NCBI RefSeq assembly: GCF_003555545.1
Contig: NZ_CP032157.1
Span: 2,360,546-2,424,545 of the forward strand
From: Paraflavitalea soli
Lineage (GTDB): Bacteria > Bacteroidota > Bacteroidia > Chitinophagales > Chitinophagaceae
Direction of reading: 5' to 3'
Length of the DNA: 64,000 nt
Shown here in pieces: positions 45,937 to 55,706 of the stretch; the first letter of the stretch is position 1, and each line of letters starts with the position of its first letter. The translations under genes and the position numbers were made by a program. Below the pieces are notes generated by a model. That model was given only the letters and a program-made list of their open reading frames with translations, was not told the origin of the DNA and did no database searches.

Positions 45937-46003
45937 TAAAACTATTACTGTACTGTTTGAAACAAGGGGGTTAAATGTTGCAGTTTAGGGATCAGATTGT
46001 TGC
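45937..46003 (-). promoter_or_regulatory. Operon C promoter with two 22-bp-spaced regulator half-sites (site C)
   Basis: Minus strand GCAACAATCT (45994-46003) and GCAACATTTA (45972-45981) are 22 bp apart; 27 nt further is TAGTTTTA (45937-45944). It lies between the hybrid sensor gene stop and susC2. The untranslated leader to 45782 would be about 150 nt. Confidence 0.75.
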
Positions 46004-46045
46004 AAAGGACTGATTTTCAAAACATTTTCGGGCATTCAAAAACAC

Positions 46046-49000
46046 TTAAGCACCCTGATCATTTTTATTCGCGGCATATTGAGAGGGGGTAATTTTAAAT
46101 TCCTCTTTAAAAGATTTAGTAAAGACCTTGGGGTTATTGAACCCTACCTCGTAGGCTATTTCGGCAACTGACAGGCCGCTTTTATCCAATAACCGGGCAG
46201 CCCTTTTCAAACGGATGGAACGGATAAACTCCAGGGGCGACTTACCGGTAAGCGAATGGATCTTTCTATACAGGGTAACACGGTTCATAAACATATCCCG
46301 GCTAAATTCTTCTACAGAAAAGGCAGGGTTATCCATGTGTTTTTCAACAAGCTCCAGCGCCTGTTGCAGGAATTTTTCGTCGACAGAAGTTACCGTTATT
46401 TCCGATGGATTGACGTCAATTTGCGTCCGGAACCTTTTCTGCAAAATCATTTGCTGCGTCAACAGGTTCCTGATCCGGGAAGCCAGTATTTCAAAAGTAA
46501 AAGGTTTGGTGATATAATCATTCACTCCCACTTTCAAACCCTCCAGTTGTTTTTCCTCACTTCCCATAGCTGTAAGCAGGATGACCGGGATATGGGCAGT
46601 AAGGGTTTCGGTTTTAATTTTCCTCGCCAGGTCAACTCCATCCATTAAAGGCATCATAATATCGCTCACGACCAGGTCCGGATTCAGCAGTTTTACCTTT
46701 TCCCAACCTTCTTTTCCATTCACGGCTTCTTCAACATGGTATTGCGCTTTCAGGTTATCTTTTAAATAAAACCGTAGGTCTTCATTATCTTCTACTAATA
46801 AGATCGTTTTTCTCTTCCCGCTCTTTTGGCTTTCTTCCAATAGCAGTTCCTCGGTCTCTCCGGCCGGTATGGGTTGGGTGGTGCTGCGGGTTAAAGATTC
46901 CCCTATTTTTTTGGCAGGCAGCAAAACCGTGAAACAAGTACCTTTCTCCGGCTCACTTTTTACCGTTATGATCCCGCTGTGTAACTTCACAAATTCCTTT
47001 GTAATGGCCAGGCCAATACCCGTTCCCTGGTTCACCATATCGGCCGGTACGTCGGTTTGGAAAAACCTTTCGAATATTTTATCGTGCTGATCTGCTGGAA
47101 TTCCAATGCCTGTATCTTTTACTTCTATAGCCAGGGAACCATCACCTTCTTCGTTTACAGGTAGGTTATACAAAAGATGTACACTCACCATACCGTTATC
47201 CGCTGTATATTTAAACGCATTGGAAAGCAGGTTGAATAAGATCTTCTCCATTTTATCCTTGTCGAAGTAGATTTCCAGCTTGTCAATATTAGCGGAGAAC
47301 GAGAACTGAATGCCCTTTTTTTCTGCAATATCGCTGAATGAATGACTGATATCCTTGCTGAAACCGATGATATCGCCTATGGCAGGATGTAATTTAATTT
47401 CCTGCACCTCCATCTTCCTGAAATCGAGCAATTGGTTCACCAGGTTCAACAAGCGTTTTGCATTCCTTTGCACCAGGTTCAACTGTTTTTTCTGATCTTC
47501 ATCGGTAGCCTGCTTAATGATCTTGTCTAGTGGAGCAATGATGAGGCTCAACGGTGTACGGAACTCATGGCTTACATTAGTAAAGAATTTCGTCTTTAAC
47601 TGCTCCAGTGCATTAGCCCTTTCTGCTTCCCTGCGCTGCTGTCGCATTTCATAGCGCATATGTATCCTGTCTAATGTAATGCGTCGGGCAAGCAAGAACA
47701 ACCCTGCGCCGATCAATACATAAATAATATAGGCAACGGGCGTTCGCCAGAATGGGGGCTCAATATTTATCTGCAAGGCCTTTACGTCACTCCATAAACC
47801 ATCCCCACTCAAAACTTTTACTTTAAGTACGTAATGGCCAGGATTGAGATTCGTATAAGTCACTCTTCGCTGGGTGCCATCCACATACAACCAGTCAGAA
47901 TTAAACCTTTCCAGCATGTACGCATACTTATTGCGGGCACTGTGCCCAAAATCCAACGAGGCAAACTCAACCGAGAAAACATTTTCCTTGTACTTCAGAT
48001 CAATACTTTCAAGTCGCGACAAAGATTGCTGCAACAATACACGGTTATTGATCAATTCTCCCGGCTCAATGGTATTATTTAATATTTGCAAACCGGTTAA
48101 AATGATTGTAGGCCGGTAAAATGCTTGCTTAATGGTAGAAGGGTTAATAATATTAAACCCGGAAGGTCCTCCAAAGATCAGTTCGCCTGCGCTTGTTCTG
48201 AGTGCTGCATTGTCATTGAATTCACGGTTCTGCAGGTTGTTCGTTTCATCATAACTAATGGCAGAAAAAACAAGACCCGCTTTGTCTTGTTTGGGAATGA
48301 TATTACATAACCCATTGGGAGTGGAGATCCAAAGCGTCTGATGGCTGTCTTCCAGAATGTTCAATATCATATTATCGGGAAGCCCATCCGCTGTTGTAAA
48401 TGACTGAAACCGTTTTGTTTGCTCATTGTACAAATTCAAACCCTCCCGCGTTCCTGCCCAAATCCGCCCCTTGCTGTCTTCCATAAAACAGATAACACTC
48501 TTATTACTTAAACCGTTCCTGATGACCGCATCCTGATTTATTGCCTGGTTACTTTTATCTTTTTCAAAAACGACGATCCCCCCGGAAGAGCCCACCCATA
48601 AATTACCTTTTTTATCCTGCAGAATAGCGGAAACATAGTCAAAAGGAAAAGCGTTCTGCACACCTCCTTTGTAGGGCTTATGTATAAACCGGTTGGTGGT
48701 CCGGTCAAAAATATCTAAACCGCTACCCAATGTGCCTATCCACAAATGTTGCTCCCGGTCCTCAAATATTTCCCACACATTATCATTTGCCAAACTGAAA
48801 GAATCATTATCACTATGCCTGTAGTGTGTGAACTGCTTACCGTCGAAGCTGTTGAGGCCGCCAAAGTAGGTCCCGATCCATAGAATATTCTCGTGATCGA
48901 TGCACAAGCTTACAATTACGTTACTACTCAGGCTGTTTTTATTATGCGGATCATGCAGGTACTGTTTAAAAGTTTTTAACTTCCTGTCAAAATAGATCAA

Positions 49001-50158
49001 TCCCCCGCCATTGGTTCCAATCCATATATTACCGGATTTATCTTCGGCAAACCGGTTAACATCATCATATGGAAGGCTTTTTACATTCGATTCCTGGTGA
49101 CGATAAAGCGGGAACATTACAATATTACTATTTGAATAGCTAACTCCCTGTTTATAGGTTCCCAGCCAGATAATGCCATTGCCGTCATTATACATGGAGG
49201 TTATACTGTTTTGACCAAGGCTACGCGGGTCTTTAGGATCATTGACAAGATAACTGGTGTTGAAATTGCCTTTTTTATCGATCAGCGTTACACCGCCATG
49301 GTCTGTTGCCACCCAGATCAAACCCTTGTTATCCTGAACGACCTGACTCACCAGGTTTGCGTTCAGTTTAGATGGAAAAGTATTTTCATTAAACTGTCTG
49401 ATAGAATTCCCGGGTGGTTGAAAAAGAAAGACCCCATTATTAAGGCCCCATAGCCAGATATCGCCATCATTATCTATAATAAGGTTATAAGGTCCGTTTC
49501 CTTTGTTCAGGTTTTGAAACGCGGTACTGGAAAAAATGACCTTGTTTGATTTGATATCATACTCCTGCAAAAAACCTTGCTCATACACCAGCCATATCTT
49601 CCCATCTTTTGTTTCTTTTAGAGAAGTAATTTTCCCCGGATCGTTAAAGTCCTGTTTTTTCCTGAAAGGCCTTATTTTTTCGGCCCCACCCTCATACAGG
49701 TACAAGTCAAGATTATCATAAAGGAACCAATACCGTCCATTGTACCCTTTTACAATACTGGTTATTGTACCGGAGGGCAAACCAAGCGATTGTAAATAGC
49801 CGTTATAGTCAACATCAAATTTTTCGGTAGACGAATTATAAATACACGCTCCTCCCATTGTCAAAAGCCATAACTTTCTGTTGGGAAGTTCATAGATCGA
49901 AAAGATATTGTTATCCAACAACGAAGTGCTGTCATTATAATCTTTACGGAATACCCGGCAGGAATACCCATCATAGCGGTTGAGGCCTGACATAGTCCCA
50001 AACCATAAAAAGCCATCCTGGTCTTTTAATATAGTATTTACCTGATTATGTGAAAGACCAGTATAGGTGTCGAGTTTATAAAAATTATAGTGTTCACTCT
50101 GAGCAAAAACAGCGAACGATGATAACAAGATAGCAACCGAAATAAGAAAACGTATCAT
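46046..50158 (-). CDS. Hybrid two-component system regulator (sensor kinase-receiver-AraC HTH)
   Basis: 1370 aa. Signal sequence, then about 14 propeller repeats (DGFLWFGTMSGLNRYDG, NIWIGTNGGGLIYFD, LWIGTYFGGLNSFDG) and a Y_Y_Y domain (LNPGHYVLKVKVLSGDGLWSD) as periplasmic sensor to about residue 795. One membrane segment follows at about 806-826 (AYIIYVLIGAGLFLLA). The HisKA box is NVSHEFRTPLSL (His864), with an ATPase domain (VKDTGIGIPADQ). The receiver has Asp1166 in VSDIMMPLMDG, and two AraC-type helix-turn-helices close the protein (SVAEIAYEVGFNNPKVFTKSFKEEFKITP). Such systems bind an imported oligosaccharide and switch on the neighbouring locus. The three repeated upstream sites are its likely targets. 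Confidence 0.95.
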   Translation of the reverse strand: MIRFLISVAILLSSFAVFAQSEHYNFYKLDTYTGLSHNQVNTILKDQDGFLWFGTMSGLNRYDGYSCRVFRKDYNDSTSLLDNNIFSIYELPNRKLWLLTMGGACIYNSSTEKFDVDYNGYLQSLGLPSGTITSIVKGYNGRYWFLYDNLDLYLYEGGAEKIRPFRKKQDFNDPGKITSLKETKDGKIWLVYEQGFLQEYDIKSNKVIFSSTAFQNLNKGNGPYNLIIDNDGDIWLWGLNNGVFLFQPPGNSIRQFNENTFPSKLNANLVSQVVQDNKGLIWVATDHGGVTLIDKKGNFNTSYLVNDPKDPRSLGQNSITSMYNDGNGIIWLGTYKQGVSYSNSNIVMFPLYRHQESNVKSLPYDDVNRFAEDKSGNIWIGTNGGGLIYFDRKLKTFKQYLHDPHNKNSLSSNVIVSLCIDHENILWIGTYFGGLNSFDGKQFTHYRHSDNDSFSLANDNVWEIFEDREQHLWIGTLGSGLDIFDRTTNRFIHKPYKGGVQNAFPFDYVSAILQDKKGNLWVGSSGGIVVFEKDKSNQAINQDAVIRNGLSNKSVICFMEDSKGRIWAGTREGLNLYNEQTKRFQSFTTADGLPDNMILNILEDSHQTLWISTPNGLCNIIPKQDKAGLVFSAISYDETNNLQNREFNDNAALRTSAGELIFGGPSGFNIINPSTIKQAFYRPTIILTGLQILNNTIEPGELINNRVLLQQSLSRLESIDLKYKENVFSVEFASLDFGHSARNKYAYMLERFNSDWLYVDGTQRRVTYTNLNPGHYVLKVKVLSGDGLWSDVKALQINIEPPFWRTPVAYIIYVLIGAGLFLLARRITLDRIHMRYEMRQQRREAERANALEQLKTKFFTNVSHEFRTPLSLIIAPLDKIIKQATDEDQKKQLNLVQRNAKRLLNLVNQLLDFRKMEVQEIKLHPAIGDIIGFSKDISHSFSDIAEKKGIQFSFSANIDKLEIYFDKDKMEKILFNLLSNAFKYTADNGMVSVHLLYNLPVNEEGDGSLAIEVKDTGIGIPADQHDKIFERFFQTDVPADMVNQGTGIGLAITKEFVKLHSGIITVKSEPEKGTCFTVLLPAKKIGESLTRSTTQPIPAGETEELLLEESQKSGKRKTILLVEDNEDLRFYLKDNLKAQYHVEEAVNGKEGWEKVKLLNPDLVVSDIMMPLMDGVDLARKIKTETLTAHIPVILLTAMGSEEKQLEGLKVGVNDYITKPFTFEILASRIRNLLTQQMILQKRFRTQIDVNPSEITVTSVDEKFLQQALELVEKHMDNPAFSVEEFSRDMFMNRVTLYRKIHSLTGKSPLEFIRSIRLKRAARLLDKSGLSVAEIAYEVGFNNPKVFTKSFKEEFKITPSQYAANKNDQGA

Positions 50159-50285
50159 AACAGGTTTGGCTTAGAAAAATTTCGTCCCCGATCAAATCAA
50201 CAAGTAAACCCGCCCCGGTATTCACGAAATCGGAAGTAAGCTAGAAAAAAATATTGACATTAAACAATTCTTATATATCCCCTGT

Positions 50286-51314
50286 TTAATGATCAATACT
50301 GACCATGGCTTTGATCACCTGTGTTTCCGGCTGTAACCAGCTTTCAAAATCCCGTATTACATGGTCGAATGGCGTTCGGTGTGTAATATAGGCTGTAGGA
50401 TCTACCCATCCTTTTTTCATCGCAGCTACCACATGCTCAAAATCCTGCCTTGTCGCATTGCGGCTGCTCATTAGAGTAGATTCACGCTTGTGAAATTCAG
50501 GATGACTGAAACTGAAAGCTTCTTTTTGCAACCCTATCAGCACGTAGCGACCGCCATGGGCCAGGTAGTTGATACCAGCATTAATGGCCTTCAGGTTGCC
50601 GGTAGCATCAATCACTACAGAGGCCATATCGCCATTAGTATAAGTGCTTAACCACTCCATAGCATCACCGTGCAGTGGGTTGATGACATGCTCAATACCT
50701 ACCCGGCGACTGCAAAAGGCCAGCCGGTCGTCGCTTACATCCATCGCTATTACTTTCCCACCGGCAATACGGGCAAACTCCATGGCGCCAATGCCAATAG
50801 GGCCTGCCCCTATGACCAGTACAAAATCATCTTTTTCCACGCCAGCCCTTCGGATACCATGTGCCCCGATAGCCAGCGGTTCTACCAATGCCAGTTCATC
50901 GTATGTAAGACTTTCTCCATGTACAAGCGCATAAGAAGGCACCTGTACATACTCACACATGCCTCCGTCGATATGCACACCAAAGACCTGTATGCTCACA
51001 CAGCAGTTGGGTTTACCCGAACGACAGGCAATACAATGTCCGCAATTAAAGTAAGGGATAAATGTTACAGCTTCTCCCACATTAAATCCGGGCGCATTGT
51101 CAAATTCGATCAGCGTTCCCGACAGTTCGTGCCCCAGTATACGGGGATAGGTAAAATAAGGTTGTGTTCCCTGGTAAGCATGAAGGTCAGTACCACATAT
51201 CCCTATGCGCTTTATCGCAATAATGGCATGGTCCTTTTTCATGACCGGGCGCATACTCGTTCCCCAATTAAAGTGGCCGGGGGAAGTACATATCAATGTT
51301 TGCATAGCTTGCAT
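50286..51314 (-). CDS. Zinc-dependent medium-chain alcohol dehydrogenase of the fucose operon
   Basis: 342 aa. Catalytic zinc ligands are in GICGTD and GHE; the structural zinc cysteines are in FNCGHCIACRSGKPNCC; the Rossmann motif is VIGAGPIGIGAMEFA. It resembles sugar/aldonate dehydrogenases such as L-galactonate- or L-gulonate-5-dehydrogenase types. As last gene of the fucP operon (16 bp after GH29) it probably oxidises L-fucose or a later acid intermediate; which one cannot be decided from sequence. Start at 51314 or the ATG three codons in. Confidence 0.85.
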   Translation of the reverse strand: MQAMQTLICTSPGHFNWGTSMRPVMKKDHAIIAIKRIGICGTDLHAYQGTQPYFTYPRILGHELSGTLIEFDNAPGFNVGEAVTFIPYFNCGHCIACRSGKPNCCVSIQVFGVHIDGGMCEYVQVPSYALVHGESLTYDELALVEPLAIGAHGIRRAGVEKDDFVLVIGAGPIGIGAMEFARIAGGKVIAMDVSDDRLAFCSRRVGIEHVINPLHGDAMEWLSTYTNGDMASVVIDATGNLKAINAGINYLAHGGRYVLIGLQKEAFSFSHPEFHKRESTLMSSRNATRQDFEHVVAAMKKGWVDPTAYITHRTPFDHVIRDFESWLQPETQVIKAMVSIDH

Positions 51315-51330
51315 CTTCCAATATCTTTCT

Positions 51331-52977
51331 TTAGGTTATTTTTAATACCACTGCATAGCTTAGATCCGGCTTGTCTTCAGGCAGGACGATCTCCAGCCCC
51401 TCGCTGTTCCTTTGGAAACGCAACGCTCCACCACCCGCCATTTCTACTTTATTGATAGCAGTTGGCCTCAAAGCATTGCCTTCAGAAAGGCTTTTGATCC
51501 TGACCTGCCTGTTTTCCGGCCAACCATACAATATAGCATACAAGACATCCCCCTTGGCAGTAAAACGAAGGTCTGCCGCTGTAAACGGTTTACCTTTGCC
51601 TTCATTGAATCCCTGCGCAGAAAGCGAGGCTGCTCCTTCCATAGCCGGCCCTTCACCAAATACTTTCCAGGGCCTGGTATCGAATATGCATTCCGCGTTT
51701 ACTTTCATCCATGAGGCAATCTCTTCCAGAATTGCTGTTTCCTGGTCATCAATAGTACCATTACCTCTTACAGGAATATTGAGCAGCAGGTTGCCGTTCT
51801 TGCTTACGATATCTACCAGTGTTTGTACCACTGTTTTGGCAGACTTGTACTGCTTGTTGTCATATACCCTCATGTCGTAATGCCAGCCACCGATGCAGGT
51901 ATCTGTTTGCCAGGCAAAAGGTTCTATGCTATTGCTTTGCCCTCTTTCAATATCCCACACCATGCATTTACGCTGCACTTCATCAAGTATTTTACCGTTC
52001 AGTACTGCATGCAGTTTTCCTTTGTTGCGTTTGATACTGCGGTTGTAGTGGTGTGCCGCTATCTGAAGCCCCACATCATTCAGGGAGTGGAAGGGTAGCA
52101 CAGTATCATCAAAGTAAAGGAGTTCAGGCTCGTATTTATCGATCAGTTCCAGTGTTCTTTTCAGGAACAGGTCACAATATGCTTTGGTGGGTACAGCTAC
52201 CCCGTTGCCCCAATTCCATTGGCGATGGATCGCGCCATTGTTTTGGGCGTTCTCACTAAGCGGGTGGTTCTGTGCATATAAGCCTTGTGGGTCCAGGCCT
52301 TCCCACCAGGTACCTTTACCGTCGGCTTTGGTCAGTTTTCCATCATAAGGAATGCCGGCCATGGGGCCTTTTTTATCAGCCCGTTGGGCCACTTCATACC
52401 AGGTCCAGGCATGCGAGGCATGCACACTTACGCCAAAAGGAAGGCCCTGTTTTTTAGCAGCCTTTGCCCATCCTGCTATGAGGTCTTTTTTTGGACCTAC
52501 CCTCACAGAGTTCCATGCCTGGTATTTGGAATCCCAAAGATCCAGGTTGTCGTGATGGTTGGCCAGCGCAAAGAAATACTTCGCCCCTACCCGCTTGTAC
52601 AAGGCCACCAGCTGTTCCGGATCCCATTGATCTGCTTTCCATTGATGAATGACATCCTTAAAACCAAATTTCGAAGGATGTCCGTATTTCTTCACGTGAT
52701 AATTGTATTGAGCGCTTCCTTCTTCATACATACCCCGTGCATACCAATCGCCATATTCTGCCTCACACTGAGGCCCCCAGTGGGCCCAGATACCAAACTT
52801 CGCATTGCGGTACCATTCCGGCACCTGATACCCCTGCAAAGAATCCCAGGTAGCTTTAAATGGTCCTTTCGCATATTGCTCACCCAGTCCTTCGAAGAAA
52901 GAAGCGCCGGCCTGTTTAGACAATAGATAGGCGGGCAGCGATAATCCCAATTGTTTAACAAGCGTTCTTCTATTCAT
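51331..52977 (-). CDS. GH29 alpha-L-fucosidase (fucose operon copy)
   Basis: 548 aa, closely related to the GH29 at 34038-35672 (same GLDPQGLYAQ, NHHDNLDLWDSKYQAWN and NLLLNIPVRG blocks), with nucleophile Asp290 in ELLYFDDTVLP. The leader differs: MNRRTLVKQLGLSLPAYLLSKQAGA has a twin-arginine-like start, which suggests Tat export. The start ATG overlaps the mutarotase stop by 8 bp (ATGAATAG), so translation is coupled. Confidence 0.92.
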   Translation of the reverse strand: MNRRTLVKQLGLSLPAYLLSKQAGASFFEGLGEQYAKGPFKATWDSLQGYQVPEWYRNAKFGIWAHWGPQCEAEYGDWYARGMYEEGSAQYNYHVKKYGHPSKFGFKDVIHQWKADQWDPEQLVALYKRVGAKYFFALANHHDNLDLWDSKYQAWNSVRVGPKKDLIAGWAKAAKKQGLPFGVSVHASHAWTWYEVAQRADKKGPMAGIPYDGKLTKADGKGTWWEGLDPQGLYAQNHPLSENAQNNGAIHRQWNWGNGVAVPTKAYCDLFLKRTLELIDKYEPELLYFDDTVLPFHSLNDVGLQIAAHHYNRSIKRNKGKLHAVLNGKILDEVQRKCMVWDIERGQSNSIEPFAWQTDTCIGGWHYDMRVYDNKQYKSAKTVVQTLVDIVSKNGNLLLNIPVRGNGTIDDQETAILEEIASWMKVNAECIFDTRPWKVFGEGPAMEGAASLSAQGFNEGKGKPFTAADLRFTAKGDVLYAILYGWPENRQVRIKSLSEGNALRPTAINKVEMAGGGALRFQRNSEGLEIVLPEDKPDLSYAVVLKIT

Positions 52978-53332
52978 GATGATGATTTATGGTTGTGTTC
53001 AACTCGAATATCTTGTCCATAATGATCCATTTTTCACCTTCCCTCGCCCAGGGAAGTGGCTGCTGGAATTTCCACATCAACCGCTCCCATTCCTGCACTT
53101 TGGGATTGGCCGCATCCATGTCCGATTTCTTTTCAAAAGAAAAATGCGCTGTCGTTTCCATGATCATGAAGAGCCTGTTGCCTGTACGGTATATTTCCAT
53201 ATTGGCAATTCCAGCATCTTCAATGCTCTGTTTGATCTCAGGCCATCCATTTTCCGCCCGGTGCCAATGTTCGTATTCATCAATCAGCGCGGGATCATCC
53301 TTGAGATCAAGCGCCAGGGTATATCTTTTCAT
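52970..53332 (-). CDS. L-fucose/L-rhamnose mutarotase (RhaM-type)
   Basis: 120 aa from ATG 53332; the longer frame to 53422 runs into fucP and lacks family sequence. It has the small alpha/beta-barrel mutarotase pattern (EYEHWHRAENGWPEIKQSIEDAGIANMEIYRTGNRLFMIMET). The family flips alpha/beta anomers of L-rhamnose or L-fucose. The position between fucP and a fucosidase gene points to L-fucose. It lies 2 bp after the fucP stop. Confidence 0.85.
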   Translation of the reverse strand: MKRYTLALDLKDDPALIDEYEHWHRAENGWPEIKQSIEDAGIANMEIYRTGNRLFMIMETTAHFSFEKKSDMDAANPKVQEWERLMWKFQQPLPWAREGEKWIIMDKIFELNTTINHHHE

Positions 53333-53334
53333 AG

Positions 53335-54609
53335 TTAAATGACAGGTACTGCCTTTGTTTGAAGAGCTGTTGTTTGTATGCGATGCCCTTTGTAACCAAA
53401 CAGGGCGATTACTGCAAAGCAAATAAAAGGGACGATATAGCCATGCTGAATATTACCGGTAACATCACTGATGTAACCAAAAAAGCGCGGTAAAATAGCA
53501 CCGCCCACAATGGACATAATGATAAGACTGCTCCCATATTCCGTATCCGCTCCCAGGTTCTTGATACCCAATGCAAAAATGGTGGGAAACATAACCGACA
53601 TAAAGAAGCAGATGCCAATAACAGCATATATCGTTATCATACCCGTACCCAGGATGGCAACGGTGCACAACATCAGGTTGATAACGGCATACCAGGCCAA
53701 TAATACCGGTGGTGCTATTTTTTGCATCAGCGCGGTACCTGCAAAGCGGCCAACCAGGAAAGCAATCCCACAGGCCCCGAGGTAATCTGCCGCTTTTACT
53801 TCTGAAATACCCGCAGACTTCGTGGCATACAGGATAAAAAGACTGAATACCGACACCTGCGCCCCCACATAAAAAAACTGGGCAACCACGCCCCAGGCAA
53901 GATGCCTGTGCCGGAAAGTATGGAACACACTTTTGCTTGCCGGCCCGGCACCTTTATGAGCGCTAATAGCCGGCAATTTGATCACCGCAAAAATGAGGGC
54001 AATGACGATCAATACAATACCCAGCACGATATAAGGCATCTTCACCGTTGCTGCTTCAGCGGCCAGCGCTGTTTTTCTGACCGTCTCAGACATGGCATTC
54101 AACTCCTCCTTCGTGTACCCTTTTGTAAGAATGATCCTTGCACCGATCACCGGCGCCAATGCGGCAGCCAGTCCATTGAATGATTGGGCAAAGTTGAGGC
54201 GTTGGGTGCCTGTTTCCGGGTTCCCCAATACGGTGGCATAAGGATTGGCCGCTGTCTCCAGGATCGTAAGCCCGCAGGCAATGACAAACAACGCCACCAG
54301 GAAAAAATCGTAGGACTGCATGTCCGCTGCAGGTACAAAAAGGAAACAGCCGATGGCAAACAAGAAAAGCCCGGCAATGATGCCTGCTTTGTACCCTGCT
54401 TTCTTCATCAGCAATCCTGCCGGGAGGGCCATGACAAAATAGGCGGCAAAAACCGCTGAATCAACCAGGGTTGCCTGTGTAGTAGTGAGGGTAAAAGATT
54501 TTTTAAGATGCGGAATAAGTATGGGATCGAGGTTATGGGCAAAACCCCATAGGAAAAACAAGGAAGTGATAAGACAAAACGCCAATAAGGTACTTTGTTT
54601 GTTATTCAT
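53335..54609 (-). CDS. fucP: L-fucose:proton symporter (MFS, FucP family)
   Basis: 424 aa with about 12 membrane helices. The N-terminal ITSLFFLWGFAHNLDPILIPHLKKSF and the GLTILETAANPYATVLG loop are family signatures. Asp28 and Glu118 lie where E. coli FucP has its proton/sugar acidic residues. It imports free L-fucose released in the periplasm by the GH29 and GH95 enzymes. First gene of a four-gene operon (fucP, mutarotase, GH29, dehydrogenase) divergent from an AraC-type regulator. Confidence 0.92.
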   Translation of the reverse strand: MNNKQSTLLAFCLITSLFFLWGFAHNLDPILIPHLKKSFTLTTTQATLVDSAVFAAYFVMALPAGLLMKKAGYKAGIIAGLFLFAIGCFLFVPAADMQSYDFFLVALFVIACGLTILETAANPYATVLGNPETGTQRLNFAQSFNGLAAALAPVIGARIILTKGYTKEELNAMSETVRKTALAAEAATVKMPYIVLGIVLIVIALIFAVIKLPAISAHKGAGPASKSVFHTFRHRHLAWGVVAQFFYVGAQVSVFSLFILYATKSAGISEVKAADYLGACGIAFLVGRFAGTALMQKIAPPVLLAWYAVINLMLCTVAILGTGMITIYAVIGICFFMSVMFPTIFALGIKNLGADTEYGSSLIIMSIVGGAILPRFFGYISDVTGNIQHGYIVPFICFAVIALFGYKGHRIQTTALQTKAVPVI

Positions 54610-54676
54610 ACAGCAATTTTATGGACCATAGCACAAATTCAAACCCTCATCAGACGCCTGAATAGCACTATGCAAA

Positions 54677-54710
54677 CAAAGTTAACCGTGTCCGTACTTT
54701 TCCCATGCAA
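54677..54710 (-). promoter_or_regulatory. Candidate fucP operon promoter
   Basis: Minus strand TAACTTTG (54677-54684) is an exact TAnnTTTG box; a TTGC (54707-54710) lies 22 nt upstream as a weak -33 element. The AraC gene start is 68 bp further, so the gap holds two opposed promoters. Confidence 0.5.
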
Positions 54711-54777
54711 CGAATAAGACTTTGTTTTATACAAATCCGACTATTTCTTTGTATTTTGAGGCCAGCTTGCGGGATGT

Positions 54778-55662
54778 ATGAGCAGAAGATTATTAAAACA
54801 CTCGTTTTCTTTATTGCATATAGACCATGTGTATCTCAACCATACATGGAACTACAAACATGTGATCAGCCCGTACTACCGGTTGTATTATATCGATGCG
54901 GGAGAGGGCTGTATTTCCAATGCACAGGAGAAGATAATCTTAGAACCTGGCTTCATTTATATGATCCCGAGTTTTACCATCTGTAACTTAAAGTGCCCTG
55001 CTTTTTTAAGCCAGTATTTTATCCAGTTTTTTGAAGAATCCCCCGACGGCATTTCTTTGTTCCAGAACAACAGGACATTGATGAAATTGCCTGCTTCAGA
55101 CATTGATATCGGCAACTTCAAACGAATACTGGATATTAATCCGGGAAGGGGCATCAATCGTTCCGACAACCCCAAAGTATACGAGAAGAATGTTTATTAC
55201 CGGGAATACCAGGAGTTGAATAACCGGCAAAACGATGGTGTTTATATGGAAACCCTGGGCATCTTGTTGCAATTATTGTCGCGCTTCTTAGGTAGCCGGA
55301 ACTCTTCGCTGAGCAGCCCACACAATATTCCTTCCAAGGTATTGGATACCATGAGCTATATCCAACTTCAACTGAAGGAGCCGTTAACCATCGCACACCT
55401 TGCCCAAAGGGTAAACCAGCACCCCGATTATTTCTCCCGGCAGTTCCTGCAATTTACCGGCGAACGACCGCTTCTTTATATTCATGAAAAACGGATCGAA
55501 CGGGCGCAATACCTGATCACCACTACCAGCATGCCTTATATTGACATTGCCGCTGAAACAGGCTTTGACAGCCTGCCCCACTTCTCCAGGACATTTAAAA
55601 AAGTAACAGGTACTACACCCCATAGTTATCGCAAACAACACCAATCGGTGAATATCGTCTGA
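54778..55662 (+). CDS. AraC-family transcriptional regulator of the fucose operon
   Basis: 294 aa. The N-terminal half is a cupin-like effector domain (YYRLYYIDAGEGCISNAQEKIILEPGFIYMIPSF). The C-terminal ~100 residues are two HTH motifs (LTIAHLAQRVNQHPDYFSRQFLQFTGERPLLYIHEKRIERA and PYIDIAAETGFDSLPHFSRTFKKVTGTTP). Placed divergently from fucP, it most likely activates that operon in response to fucose (inference). It converges with the GH95 gene over a 44-bp gap. Confidence 0.9.
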   Translation: MSRRLLKHSFSLLHIDHVYLNHTWNYKHVISPYYRLYYIDAGEGCISNAQEKIILEPGFIYMIPSFTICNLKCPAFLSQYFIQFFEESPDGISLFQNNRTLMKLPASDIDIGNFKRILDINPGRGINRSDNPKVYEKNVYYREYQELNNRQNDGVYMETLGILLQLLSRFLGSRNSSLSSPHNIPSKVLDTMSYIQLQLKEPLTIAHLAQRVNQHPDYFSRQFLQFTGERPLLYIHEKRIERAQYLITTTSMPYIDIAAETGFDSLPHFSRTFKKVTGTTPHSYRKQHQSVNIV

Positions 55663-55706
55663 ACCGATCACCCGGCCTGCCTCATGGAAAAAGGAAGGTC
55701 TTGATC

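Noticed and set aside
53333-53422. 30-residue N-terminal extension of the mutarotase
   Set aside because: It overlaps the end of fucP and lacks family sequence; ATG 53332 gives the normal family length.
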